From: Ecdyonurus torrentis
Lineage: Eukaryota > Arthropoda > Insecta > Ephemeroptera > Heptageniidae
Direction of reading: 5' to 3'
Assembly (NCBI GenBank): GCA_949318235.1
Contig: OX439131.1
Coordinates: 14,256,434-14,320,433 of the forward strand
Length of the DNA: 64,000 bases
The notes beneath the pieces are model-generated. The model worked only from the letters and a program-made list of their open reading frames with translations, was not told the DNA's origin and made no database searches. The first letter of the stretch is position 1, and every line of letters begins with the position of its first letter. Shown one piece after another: positions 1 through 17,273 of this stretch. The position numbers and the translations under genes were made by a program.

Positions 1-3833
<3,833 letters not shown>

Positions 3834-4261
3834 GTCTTCATTTATTTTACAAACTTCAAAGGAAAATTAAATACTTTTAAAATATAAATAATAATAAAAA
3901 AAAAGTAAAAATGTTCTTAACTTCTATTATATTACAAGAGACCTAATAAAGCAGAAAGCTCTCGCATATTCTCTTATAATACTTCCTTTCTTGCACTTTT
4001 TGTTTTAAAAATGCAAGCTTACTTTTATGCAGTTTATTTCTTGGTGCAGCTTGAATAATTTATACTTTATATTATTATTTTCTTTATATTAATGTAAATT
4101 GAAATTAATTTTTACTATAGTAAATAAAATATATAGCTCAATAATTTTTTTTGTATCTATATACTTTTTTTTTATTTACATAAATTAAAACTATATAATA
4201 TTAAAATGCATAGTAATTTTACTTAGTTTTTTATCATTTATATTATTAGAATAATATAAAT

Positions 4262-4600
4262 AACGTAACTTATTATACATTAATTAGACATGAACACGTT
4301 CATTATGTAGTTATTTTCATTTTGACAGTTTAGTTATCATTTCTGATGTTACTATATTTTGAGTTTATAAATTGACTCTGATGGGATGATGAGGCAGAGG
4401 GGCAGAGGAAATTGCGCGAAAATTCAGCTGAAACTTTTTTGGAAACTTTCTCCCTGCTCTCTTTTCCTCATCAGCCAATCAGAGTCAAGTTATAAATTCA
4501 AAATATCGTGACGTCAGATAAGTGATACCTAAACCGTCAAAATAAAAATGAATACAGAATCAACGTGTTCATGTATAATTAATGGAAAATAAGGTATGTT
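4262..4600. mobile_element. Foldback MITE-like element, about 339 bp
   Basis: The left arm (from taattagacatgaacacgtt through ttgactctgatggg) is matched by the reverse complement of the right arm ending cacgttcatgtataattaat. The arms exceed 120 bp with scattered mismatches and a short central loop. The right arm contains gtgacgtca at 4508. There is no open frame. The structure fits a non-autonomous DNA transposon; superfamily unknown. Confidence 0.7.
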
Positions 4601-6241
4601 AATTTCTTAATTATTATCCAAATATTATAATGATAAAGTTTATTATTCCTTTAATAATTATTCTCCGTTTGATATTAATGAATGAGCTTACAAAACACAG
4701 GTATATTCTGTCTAAAATGCACAAAATTAAATTTCTTCTGTAAGGATATTTATTTTTGTATTTTAATATTTCTATCCTCGTCCCTTCTGGCATCAAAAAG
4801 TCTTCTCAAACTCTCATTTAATATATCGTTCTTCTTTATATTTTTTATTTTTTCTGTACAAACAATGAATAAGGAGGCTGTGTAGACTGTTTTTCATCTT
4901 GTGATGAACTTTTCCGTGAAAGAAAGCTCAAAGAGAGCATCCAGCATCATTTTGATGAAAAGAACACGAAAACCTCTTTTATTCATTCATTTTCTTAAAG
5001 AATTTTTTTTCTCATCATGCGTGTAATGCCATGCATGCACTGAATTTGGAATTTTATAGAAGTACTAACAGAGAACATTGCGTTTTACATTGGTATACAT
5101 ATTAACAAGATCCTGCGATCGATCTGACTAAATGTTTGCGGCAGTCATGTCTCTTTAAATGTGGTCCATCCCGTCTATCTTCTTATAAGCTATAACATTA
5201 CGTATAGTTTTTGAAAGTTACTAAGATTATTATTATTATTACTGCGGTAATAATAATAATACTAGCAAGGGAGAGTTTAGAACTTAATTTACGTTTTTCA
5301 AAATTAATTTGTGATTTTTGGTATAGATGTATATTAACACAAAAATTCATATAAAAGTAGTTCACTTTCACAACATAGTAAAATATAAATGTAATATTGC
5401 GGTAATTACAATCAGATACCATAAGCTACTTACGTAACTTAAATAAGTACATAACTTTCATATTACTTATTTCTATAATATAGCTTATTTGAGTTGAGCA
5501 AAACAGATTGCAAATCATAACAAGTATGTGGCTAAAACCAAATAATTTTTATTAGTATTTATTGTCATTGTCACAGATCATTTAGTCATCATACATCAAA
5601 TAAGTGTCATTTATAGCTTATTAACACAGCATGATTCATGATATAATGTGATTTGCATTATACAGTATGTTATACCATGACAAAATAATCTTAGCCCGCC
5701 TCACAGTTTTTAAGGAAGAAAAGTCAGCATTGCAAATTGGATTTGTCTGTTGGTGAATAAATAAATATCTTGAGCTTAATTTGAATAAAAACTTTTCAAA
5801 CAAAAATCAATCTCACAGTGCAAATTAATTGCTTTCTTTATTTAATTAATTAATTTCATGTAACCGAGTTCACATTTATAACTGTAATGCATTATACTGC
5901 GGTTTTGTATTTTATAATGCACAACATATGTTTGGTTTTTGAATTCAATTTATCATCTGTACTGAACTGTTCATAAATTTTAATATTGTGACATTATATT
6001 ATAAATATTAATAAAACATAATTATTTTGCATTATGTAAATTTTAGTCATTTTCATTATATTTAATATATTGAAAATTTCCGAGATGAAATAATTTATTC
6101 ATTATAGTTGATTGCCAGATAATGTATTGTAAATTATATACTCGATTTTCAACTACATTTTTTTTATATGCGTAAAAACACAACAACAAAACTAACTAAC
6201 TAGAAACCAATTGAAACTCATTGAGAAAGATTACAAAAATT

Positions 6242-6504
6242 TGGGGGTTATCGTATTGCATAAATTATAAAAGAGTACATCGTCTTGAATCGATAGGTAT
6301 GCGAATTTCTTATTTTTGAATTTATTAAGTATTTTTAATTAATTTTGAAAGTCGAGAAATGATGTCATGGTTGGTAAGTTTTTCTTAAACCCACATGCAT
6401 AAGTGGCCACCCGTGACGTCATTTTTTTATTTTCAAAAATGAATTAAAAATACTTATAACTAACTCAAAAATATTAGACATTCGCGTATCAAAATTACCC
6501 CCTC
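6242..6504. mobile_element. Foldback MITE-like element, about 260 bp
   Basis: The inner arms tatgcgaatttcttattttt and attagacattcgcgtatcaa are inverted copies, as are the AT-rich stretches around aagtatttttaatt. The outer ends tgggggttat and attaccccct also pair. The loop contains gtgacgtcat at 6413. There is no coding capacity. Confidence 0.6.
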
Positions 6505-8905
6505 TACAATATATACATATTATATATGTATATATGTACATAATATATATTATAATATATTATTATATATAAATACATATATTTTTTTTAGTCTTCCACA
6601 TAATCAAACTATAATTATGTATTAATTAATTTCAAATTAAAATTCAACTATATACAGATTAAAATTTCTTATTACCACTATAGTGGTGGAAACACGTAAT
6701 TGTTGTGCACATAGGTTACAAAATTATTATTTTTAAATTAGATATAGAAATAGTTTCCAAAAGTTTAAACAATGTTTAGATGAGACTAATATTAGTAAAG
6801 TAAAATTCCTTTGGTTTTAAGTCACAAAATTACCCAACATCTATCTCTCGTGTATCTGTTACATCTCGTCTTAAGAGTATGCGTGTAATAATCATTATAC
6901 ACGTACGGATAAAACAAATTAAGTAATACTACTTTTCATTTCACATAGCATTAATAATTATGCTGTACAATATATTTGTTTTTCTGTTATTATTCCACGT
7001 TGTTGAAATTATGTTGCTATATGAATAAATGTTGCACAAATAGAGCTAGAATATATTAAGTAACTCCATAGTTGTTGTATACAGAACACAACAAAGTATG
7101 ACGTAAAAGTACGATACATTTTCCGAGAAAAATAGTACAAATAAGCAGCAATTTTTAATAATTTATTTCGTTAATAAATTATATTTCAAAACAAACTGCA
7201 ATTAAATTACCCCAAATTTGTTATAATATTTACAAAATATAGCACTAACAAGTAAGATATATCTAGAAAAGAGAAATGTTGGTAATAAAATACATTAAGT
7301 TTATTGTGTATAACAAATTTTTGAATGTGTATTGCTTTTATTTCAACAAACAATGGAGAACGATGAAAATATACAAATGCGTTGCCGACACACTTTTCAA
7401 CTTTGAATATAACAAATGAGTTAAAAATATAAACATAAAATGTAATACAATTATAAAAAATCAAATTATAATATATATATAGAATAAATATATTATTTAG
7501 AGAACTAAAAATAATGAAAATGAACATTTTAACAAATTATTACGAATAAAATATTTTTGTATAGCAATAAAATGTTATGATTTATATTTATGATAAAAAT
7601 TATTATTCAAATATTTAACCTATACAAATTTTAAATCTTTTATAATATAAAGTCTTTCATTTTTTTTTTCTTTCTATAATACTTAAGTAAATGAAAGCAA
7701 AGTTTAAATGTAATCTTATTTAGAAACTTATTCAATATGATGAATAAGATGAAAGAGAATAATAATGTTGTAATGTATGTGTTTGTATTTGGAGTCAAAT
7801 ATTCAAGTAAACTTTAAGTGATTATATATACATAATAAAGATTTAAAATTTATAATAATTAGATATTACATCTTATAACTTGATATAAATACTTGAATTT
7901 CCTTTTTGAATATATTATATAATAAATTTTGTTGAATAATTCACAACTTATGTAGAATATGCTGTATATTAAATGTATATCATTTATATTATACCTGTTT
8001 GTCAAATAGGATTATATTGTTTGTTTGTTTATTTGATCAATGATGATGTTCATATTATATAGTTAGAGGTATATAACGACTTTACTGACTTACAATTTAA
8101 TGTTTTGTCGTTAGCTTTAAACCACAGTTATAATGGAAAATGATGCTGGTAAAATTTACGCTCAATATCCTTTGGAAATAATATGTATTTTCATATATGT
8201 AGGGTATATACTATAGTTGAATTATTACAATTGTGTTTTAGATCTGTTAGTGTTTTGATTTTAGTACCATAATTATACAATATAAAAGCATTGAAAATAA
8301 AACATGGAAAAAATATTTGAAAATAAAAGTGTAAAAATTATTGAAATTGCATTCCAATATAATTTTAAATCTTTCAAATTCATTATAATAAAAAATTTGC
8401 CAAAAAAAAAAAAAAAAAAAAAAAAAAAGAAGCAGAGCCCAACAAATTGCTTGCATACGATTTGATGTTTCAGTCTTGATTTAACATGCTTTCTTGTTGG
8501 GAATGAAGCAGCCATATATAACTCCAATTATAGAAAAATTTCACAATACTGAAATTTTTACTGTATCTTTTGAATTTGACGTCAATTGCATGAAAAAAAT
8601 AATCTATAACCGAATTTTTTTAATTTCAAGAAAATTAAAGCTTTGATTGAGGCTCAGTTAGCTACAATAAAGTTTTGGGAATATAGAGAACAATTTCTAA
8701 CTCAAGTTATAACTGCTAAGAAATCTAAGCAGCTAAGACTGCTGATATCTCCGTAAGAACTCACGTAAAATCACAACAGGAACACAAAGTCATCTGAGCT
8801 CTGAGTTTGTTTATTTTCTCACTAAATCCACTTTTGCAATACTTCTACTAGCCATTTTCCTTACGCTTTAATACATTGAAGTTTGTTGTGGTGTTTTTGT
8901 AATGG

Positions 8906-9016
8906 CCCATTCACACGGAGCAATATTTGCATTGTGCAGTAAATTAGATTGCTTGAAATTTTAATGATTTTTAATGGAGATGGAATGCAATCAAGTTTAT
9001 TACTCCATATGAACAG
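8906..9016. mobile_element. Short inverted-repeat element, copy 1 of 2
   Basis: The left end cattcacacggagcaat and right end ttactccatatgaacag are inverted. The internal gattgcttgaaa faces gcaatcaagttta. The same architecture recurs at 60,468-60,596 with clear similarity, indicating a dispersed family. Confidence 0.55.
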
Positions 9017-9909
9017 AACTATATGCAAATTTAACTATTTTTTATCAAATATTAAATGTGCGATTACTTATTTGTATAAAGGATGTCAAAGAAGCTTGCA
9101 ATACAATATTTGACATAAAAAGTTATTAATTTTTTTTCCATAAAATAAATGTTATAGTTTGTTGTCGGAAACCCTTTTCTAGGATTGCAAGTCAACATAA
9201 TAATTTTTTTTCCCGCAAGTCATGGTTAACATGTACTTCCAATGCGTTGTATTGAACGATAGAAGCGAGAGTTCGATAAAGTCTGGGCTTGACAAGTGAG
9301 GAAGAAGGCCAAAAATAATCTCACAGTATATAGAAAAATTCGTTGAAAAAAAAAAAGTAATTAATTTATGTTACCACTTCCTCTATAGTCTAGAGTCTAG
9401 CGAATTCCCAGATTGAATTTTCATCTGTGTTACGATTCAGAACATGATATGATAAGAGATGTTAGTATGTAAATCAACTTTTTTATTATATAATCAAATT
9501 ATTTTTAAACTAAAAATAGAAAAGCATTTTAGTACGTAGTAAAAATTTAATATACTGTAAGTCTGAAATGAAGTTATAAGCTCTGAGAAGCTCTTTGATT
9601 TTGAGTCTCTCAATTGTAAGTTTATAATTGTGCAAATAGACTCTGTGATATACAATTTTACCCTATATAAACGTATAGTGGTTAGAGTCTTTAATTAAAG
9701 CTTATTTCTCTATTTAAATAAAAGGTATTTTCATAACACAGAAGTATAAAATGTTATGTCATTGTAAGTCCGTTTGCATATGTGCATAGTTTCTGTACTG
9801 CGTTGTAATATAATATCACATATTTACTGAATTAGGTTATGTATTTGTTAAATATCTACAGCAGTTTTATACGCTATATAGATTACAAAACAAAACAACA
9901 AAAAAAAAA

Positions 9910-9910
<1 letters not shown>

Positions 9911-9957
<47 letters not shown>
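9911..9957. repeat. (AAC)n microsatellite
   Basis: Uninterrupted AAC trinucleotides, preceded and followed by A-rich sequence. Confidence 0.95.
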
Positions 9958-11491
9958 AAAAACAACAACTATTTTTCTGAAATATTTAGAAACGGCATTA
10001 TAAAAAGTATTATTTTAGAATGAAAGTTTTTAATGGTGCATAATATATATATATTATATAAAACTTTAAAATTCCTTATCAATTTATTTTATTCTACAAT
10101 CAAAATACATTATGTATCAGCTTGAGTAACTGGTTTATAAGAAACAATTACATATGAAAGTTAAAAAGATAGCCATCAATTGAATTGTTTAAATGCCATG
10201 AAATTCTATTTCTATACATACACTATAGAAACAGTAATACTGAAAAAACAGTTGTACAGTATATACACAAGAGAATGGTAATGTATATAATGTACAGGAT
10301 GCACAATAAAGTTTCTTTTTGTGGTTGTCTAAATATTTGTAGTAATTTGCCAATTTATATTATTAAAAAAAAAAGTGGGATAAAATGTTAGCAATCATGA
10401 AAAATGTACAGAAATACATAATTTTAATAATTTTAAAACAAGTTGTATAAAGAACTCAATGCTTTAATAATTAAAATACAAATAAAATAAATCTATATAT
10501 GAGACTGTAAATAATCATATTACTTCCTAAAAGCTATTTTGTGGGTCCACTTTGTAAGTGATTAATCTAAAATGTCAATAACGTGTCATAAGTAACATGT
10601 CTTGGTTCCTAACACACACGATGCTATATGATATTTAAGAAAATCTCAGACGTGACACCTCAAGCTCTTGTAGATTGAATTAGTCACTTGAGCTAAACTT
10701 GAATTAACTCTTCACTCATTACAAACTTAAGTAATCAAATTAATAAACATTACTTCATCTTAGTAAAAGCTTCAGTTATAGTTTTATATAATACGTATTT
10801 AGAAACGTATTAGTCAAGTCACTTATTATATAAGTTGCTATACTTAAAAATAAACTTGTCTATCAATATTTTAGTGATGCGATATTATGCATTAAAAGGG
10901 TTGTATAATTTTTATAACTAAAAGTTCGTGTAGTCAACATTGCTAACGTTTAATACTTTGTTCATACTGTTGTGAGTGTTTTAAATTGTTTAAAAATTGT
11001 TTAAGTTAAGTTATAAATCGTGATATCTATTTTACATACAACAAAAAAAAATCACTTATTAGGAGTTAAATTTAATTAAAAAAAAAAAGTTTTAAATTAA
11101 ATAATAATAATAAATACCTTTTAATTTACAAAAGTTGTTTTTATATAACTGTGTAATTAAAATTAAATGCATGAACAGTTCTCCTTTATCTCTTGAAATA
11201 AGCTTATATGTTTTCTGAAATGTTTTCGTATGCTATAAATGATGATACTGTATAAGAAACGAAATACAAGCCTTGTTGTTTTAATTCTTTGCGTCTCTCA
11301 TGGATCGGATTTTCGTCTGTTTTTCCTTTCGTCTCTGCCCTTTTTTTTTTTTTTTTTTTTTTTATCCGGATAAAGTTTTTGACAAAATGACAAAAATATA
11401 TGTTTTGTTTCATACTATTTTCACTTTTTCTTCAAGACAATATTCTTAAGTTACATTTTGCAAGAAAATGTGTGTGTACTGTGTATGTGTG

Positions 11492-11494
<3 letters not shown>

Positions 11495-11562
<68 letters not shown>
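11495..11562. repeat. (GA)n microsatellite, 68 bp
   Basis: Pure GA array preceded by a TG-rich stretch. Open frames reading through it as Arg-Glu repeats are artefacts. Confidence 0.95.
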
Positions 11563-11565
<3 letters not shown>

Positions 11566-11830
11566 ACAGAGATTTCGTTGAGTTCTTTAGGCGTTCATAT
11601 TACTTACATTGTTCTAGTAAATTGAAAAACAGAAAACACACACCAAAAACAGATACATACCCTTACATATACAGTAAACTTTAGTTACATGGACGAAACA
11701 TTTAAACACTACAAGAAATGGAAAGCTTGTTCTTCTTCTTCCTTTTTTATTTTTTTAGTGCAGTCACTTACTTTGCTATGTCGTATTGATTCTAAAAAAA
11801 AAAAAAAGGCCCGTTGTCGTCAACTTGCTT

Positions 11831-11834
<4 letters not shown>

Positions 11835-11887
<53 letters not shown>
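11835..11887. repeat. (AT)n microsatellite, 53 bp
   Basis: Pure AT array about 270 bp after the (GA)n array. Confidence 0.95.
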
Positions 11888-11890
<3 letters not shown>

Positions 11891-12630
11891 TTTACCACAG
11901 AGGTCGCCTTACAGGCATAGGCTTTCTTGCTGTCTTCCTTTAACTTTTGCTTTGTACTTGATTATCAAGGAAAAGTCAAGCAACACAGAAACACAAAAAT
12001 AAAGTTCAACATTCAAGTACATGAAGACGGGAGAGTTAGTTTAAAAAAAATTGTTTGTGTTACAGATTTGAATCACGTCCATGTTTACTTTCTCGCTTTC
12101 TTAATGACAAAACAAACTTATATAAGCATGAAAGCTAAATTACATGCTAACAAGTTTATCAACTTCTTTTTACTAGCTTTTTTTGTTATTTCTATATATA
12201 TATATATATATACTTAAAGAAAGTTAAAATTTGTTTAATTAACTTTAAATATCAAATCACCCTCCACCCCCCTCCTTTCCGAGTTAAAATCAGTGCATGA
12301 AGTGTACTGGTTTGTTTAAATAATTTTTAATAATCAAATCAGATATGCTAATATATTTAGCAACGCTAATTAGACGGTCAAATGCATCGATGTTAATTTT
12401 TATCAAAAATATATTTATTCTTTTTCCGTCGTTTTCACGAAAAAAAAAATAATGAGGTCGTTTCTGCATTATCAGAGTACACCTTACATAATAAAAATAT
12501 AATTATTTATGTGGAGATTTTCATTAGTTAAAATCTCCATATATTGAAATTACATTTAATGCTACAAGACATTAGAATAAGTTTTCACTATAACTCAACG
12601 TTCTCAAAACTGTAAGATACTGTCATTTCT

Positions 12631-13246
12631 TATGAGTATAGAGCGCAAAAATAGTCGATCATTTTGTCTAAATAGTCGATGATTTTTGGTGCAAATAGTC
12701 AATAAATAGTCGATTTTATACAAAAAAAGTAAAAAAAAACAACCTTTTTTTATATACGCCTATAAATTTATAAAAATAGAATGATAAAAAAATAGATTTT
12801 GTGAGTAAAAAATAACTTAATTTATGTTAAACAGAAATGTTAGTATCTAAATACTCAAATTGGCCGAGGGTGTCCTTATCTTGTATGAAGTATCTTGTTT
12901 TGCTAATTTTCAATTTTTGGCAGAAAAAATTTTTAAATTTCTTGAATCAATTTTATAATTTTTTTAGTAAAATATAGTTTTTTTTTATACAATTTCAAAT
13001 AGTTTGATACGTTTTTACAAGAAATTGCCTTAAAAACGTAAAAAGTGCGAAATAGTCGACAAATCGATTTTGTGTGTGTGTGTGTGAAATAGTCACTTAT
13101 TTCGAAATAGTCGAAAATATTTGATTTTTTTATTGTTTTAAAATGCGCCATTTCTTGAGATCGGTGGAGATATGAAATAAAACTAGCAATAGTCGACATA
13201 ATGGCAATAGTCGAAAAACTATTTTTTGCTATACAGTATACTCATA
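12631..13246. mobile_element. 616-bp inverted-repeat element with repeated ATAGTCGA motifs
   Basis: The terminal inverted repeats are TATGAGTATA at 12631 and TATACTCATA ending 13246, followed inward on both sides by a GC(A)5-6TAG segment. Nine ATAGTC motifs, most extended to ATAGTCGA, are clustered at 12,650-12,710 and 13,050-13,215. Such subterminal arrays are typical of transposase binding sites, for example in hAT elements (family knowledge). There is no transposase frame, so the element is non-autonomous. Confidence 0.7.
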
Positions 13247-14126
13247 AATAGAGCTTTGGATTCTTAAGTTCAAATTTTAATCAGAATATTTAATAATGTA
13301 AATTACTATTCTTTCATTCATAATAAAATCCCATTTATTTTGATTCATTAATAATAAATGAACTTCAATTGGAAACATTTATTTGGTATTAATATACACA
13401 ACTATAACATAACTTTTTATACAACTTTCTTACTATCAATAATTCTCTTCAGAATAACAATCATACCATACATATTTATCTCATTGCATTCATTATTATT
13501 TTTATACATTACATTTAATAATATAAGAGAATTGTATAGAGTAAAGTTAGAAATATTTTCTACTACTAACCGCTTCGTTTGTTTTTAATATCGTACCGTA
13601 AAGAGCATCTTGGTGACAGCTCAAAGATTCCACAGAAAATTCTTCACATAACCTATTCTTATATAACGTTTTGTTTTCATATTTCATATTTCTCAATAAA
13701 CTTTTTTTATTTTTTTTTTATTGAAAACTACTGGTTTTACCGATTCTTTTTATTAATATTTTTCTCATCTCACGAAAAAAAAAAAGGATGCTTTTTTTCT
13801 CATCCCTCTAATAGTTTAGATAAACTTTAGTTGATACAGTATATTTTATTATTATATTATATAATAAAAAAAATGTTGCAAATCAAAGCCAAGGCAGAAA
13901 TTTCCATAAATCAGTATTCATTTATTATAATGATTGTTTACTATAATCAATTAGCACTCAAGATTGAGTTTTTTTTTCTTTTTTTATTTATTAAATTTTA
14001 CAATACAACAAGTTGGAATAAATTATACGCTTGTCCTAGTTATGCCATGGAATAAAAATTGAGCGTCATTTTACAATGAAATTTTTTTTAGTTGGCGTTA
14101 CATAGCATAATATTATTCGCAGTAAA

Positions 14127-14129
<3 letters not shown>

Positions 14130-14199
<70 letters not shown>
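14130..14199. repeat. (CT)n microsatellite, 70 bp
   Basis: Pure CT array. Confidence 0.95.
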
Positions 14200-14208
<9 letters not shown>

Positions 14209-15338
14209 AACATAATGATAGTATGGAATATATAGGGGGAGAAATGCTGAGAAAAATGTGAAGTTAAAGCATATACCTTATCTTTTAAAATTTATAGCTG
14301 AGGCAAAAGCTGCACTTGGGCGTTTCTGCAGAAAAATAAATTTATTTATTTGACTTTTAACATCTTCTAGGGCTATAAGCTAAGAGAGCATAATATATAA
14401 AAAAATAATGGTATACATCAAATTATCAAGTAAAAATATTCATATTAACATTTTTTTTTTTAAATTCTATATAGCTTTTATAAAGTTGTACAATATAAAT
14501 TTTAATTATAATATTTATAACCGTGATAGTATATATAAATGTAAGCACAATTTTTAATTAAAATATACTTAATCTTTATTAAATATTTTGTTTTAAGAAA
14601 GAAAATAACAAAGAATATGCTTTGCTGTTTTAATTTTAATAATGATAAGCTAAATTTTTATCTTCTTTTTTATTTACTATACTGTGTTTGTGTATTGTAA
14701 AGGGAAAAAAAATTAATAGATTTCTTAGTAAAATATTATTGATACAAAAGCAATATTTTTGAACATAAATATATTGTTGGTAACATGAGTAGAAAATTTT
14801 ATATTTATTATCATCCATCCCCATGGTTACGAAATAGATTTGTAACCACAAAAAAAAAAAGTAAAATACATGATACGAAAGCAAGAGATCATTTTATAAG
14901 CAGTTTTCTTGTTGAATGAAACGTTAAGTTTTTTTTTTTATTTATTTATTATTTATTTATTTTTTGTTATTGTTATATTATGGTATTATTTATCTACTTT
15001 TATTCATTCCTCAATTTTTTCTTATATTCAACCAAATATATCAAAATCATATTTTTATAAAGAAAAATTAATAAAAAAAATAAGTATAACAATCACTCAT
15101 GCTGTAAAGTAATGTTTTAGTTTATGAAATAAAACAAGTATTTTCTTTGTGGTATATAAAATGTACATTTTGTTACAACTTTTCATCATGGCAGATAATG
15201 AAACAAAATTTAAAGCTTTTATGAGCTTGCTTTCTGTGTTTAAATAACCAAATAACATAAAGCAGATTTTGAACAGAAAAAGTAGTAATTAAAGATGAGC
15301 TTTAATAATGTACTAAATTAGTTTATTGTAGTGAAAGA

Positions 15339-15369
<31 letters not shown>

Positions 15370-17090
15370 AATCTACTTCATAAATAAATTTATCAAACAA
15401 AAATGTATACATTATAAAGTAAAAATATCAAATTTTATGCTCCTAACATTTACGATATTGAAGACTCAACATAACAATTTTAAAACACATTACGAGGCAA
15501 TATTTGCTTACAATGTTATATCATTACTTGCCAATGTGGCCGTATAATATGCTATGCTTCATATTTAAGTGTTTGTTTTCTTAAATTCTTATACTAAGAA
15601 GAAACGTAGTTCAGTGATTCGTAAATAAAAATAAAATTTTATTTTCTACAAAAAGTTGAGAAAAACTATTAAATGTCACCCAAGCGGAAACGCGTTTCGT
15701 AACCAACCATCGTGTGTGTTTGTGTGTCTCAACATTTTAAGGGCAATAATCCTGTCCTCTGATGCTCTTCAGTAATACCAAAATATAACTAATGATCCTT
15801 GATATTGAAACTGAACCTTCAAAAATGAAGCACAAAAGAAAATACGGTGAAGTGTAACGTGTAGCAGAATGGTACATTTCTTCTACTATTATTAATTTTG
15901 ATACCCAGGTTAAAAAAAAGCAAGAAAGCTAATAAATAAATAAAAAAACAAGAAAATAAATAATTTTTTGTTCTACATTTTAATAATTTAAGAACTTTGT
16001 ACTGCAAGTAACACCATAGTATAAGTATGTAAACGCTGAATAAAAAACTGAAGGGTCTTAGACTTGTCACTGCTATATTAAATTAAAAAAAGTCACTGTT
16101 ATAAGAAGATTTTTTTCTAATTAAAAATATGCACGTTTTTTGCTTAATTGATAATGGAATTTTAATTTAAAACATGAATATCATTTTGAAGAAACACGAC
16201 TTTCTTGTTAGTATTATTTTATACTTTCTTCCACTTTTTTGTTGCAATAATTTACATAAAATTTATATTCATGAGTGCATGGATGGCATAATGCGTTGTT
16301 GATGATGATATTACATTAATAAAAGTAGTATACATTGTAAACTAAATGACGTGGTAAACAGTAATAAAATTGTGTATAATGTAAACTTTGGTTTGCACGG
16401 GTCACATGTGGCTAGTACCGTGATTTAGCGTTACAACACCACAAAACCTAACATGAATAATGAAACATACAAAAGTTGAACGACTAAAGCCAACAACAAA
16501 TAGCGGGCATTCGATGCTTCAACTACCGCCAACTTCAATCTCCGCCACGTCACATATATTGTATTCAACTTAAGAAAAAAAAAACAATAAACAATCGTTT
16601 AAAAAAATATTTATATAAATAAATTATGTATATTTTGATAAAGAATTATGATAAAGTAAAATACATTTCAACTATTTCGTCAATGTCATATTTAATATTT
16701 AAATTCATAATATTCAGATTTTTAAAAAAAAACATATAGATTAATTTACTACGCAAATAAAATGGAACTAAATTTACACTTTTTTCCATATGAAGTCAAT
16801 ATTTAATCACTGTACTTATTGGAGAAAAAAATAAAATAAAATTAGTAATGAAAATTTCATACCAAAGCCATTATAGACTTATTTCAGTTCCAGGCAAACA
16901 TAACTTGCCAGAATTGTGTTGACTTTTTTACACTAATTCTTTTATGTGGTAATAATTTCGTACTTATTATTAGAAATATTTTATACATAGTACATAGTAT
17001 ATTATACTAATAATAACTTAATAGTAATTCAATTTATAAACTCTATTCCATGTGTTTCAATAAAGAATATCAATGATGCAAAAGTCTTAA

Positions 17091-17273
17091 ATTTTTTAGC
17101 TTAAAACACGTAAAAAAGTAACTTAAGCATCCCTCATTTAAATATTCTAGCTTCAATGCAGTAGTTTTCTCAAAAAAAAAAAAAAAGAAGAAAAAAAGCA
17201 TAGGGTCGCAATAATTTGCTAAAGGATAGAAATTTAAATTTTACCGTAAGCCTCACCGCGATAACCTCCAACA
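17091..17273 (+). repeat. Dispersed repeat, copy 1 of 2
   Basis: It shares agcttaaaacacgta, a tcatttaaa block, tgcagtagttttctcaa and cctcaccgcgataacctcca, in the same order, with the copy at 25,975. Spacers differ. The family is unknown and has no coding capacity. Confidence 0.65.

Larger units (their letters stand above)
6505..11494. other. Non-coding AT-rich stretch
   Basis: Apart from the element at 8,906 and the (AAC)n array I see no gene. A 28-nt poly-A tract lies at 8401-8428. Open frames here are short and run through low-complexity sequence. Confidence 0.6.

Noticed and set aside
11400..11943. Open frames of 84-94 codons
   Set aside because: They read straight through (GA)n and (AT)n microsatellites as Arg-Glu and Ile-Tyr repeats.
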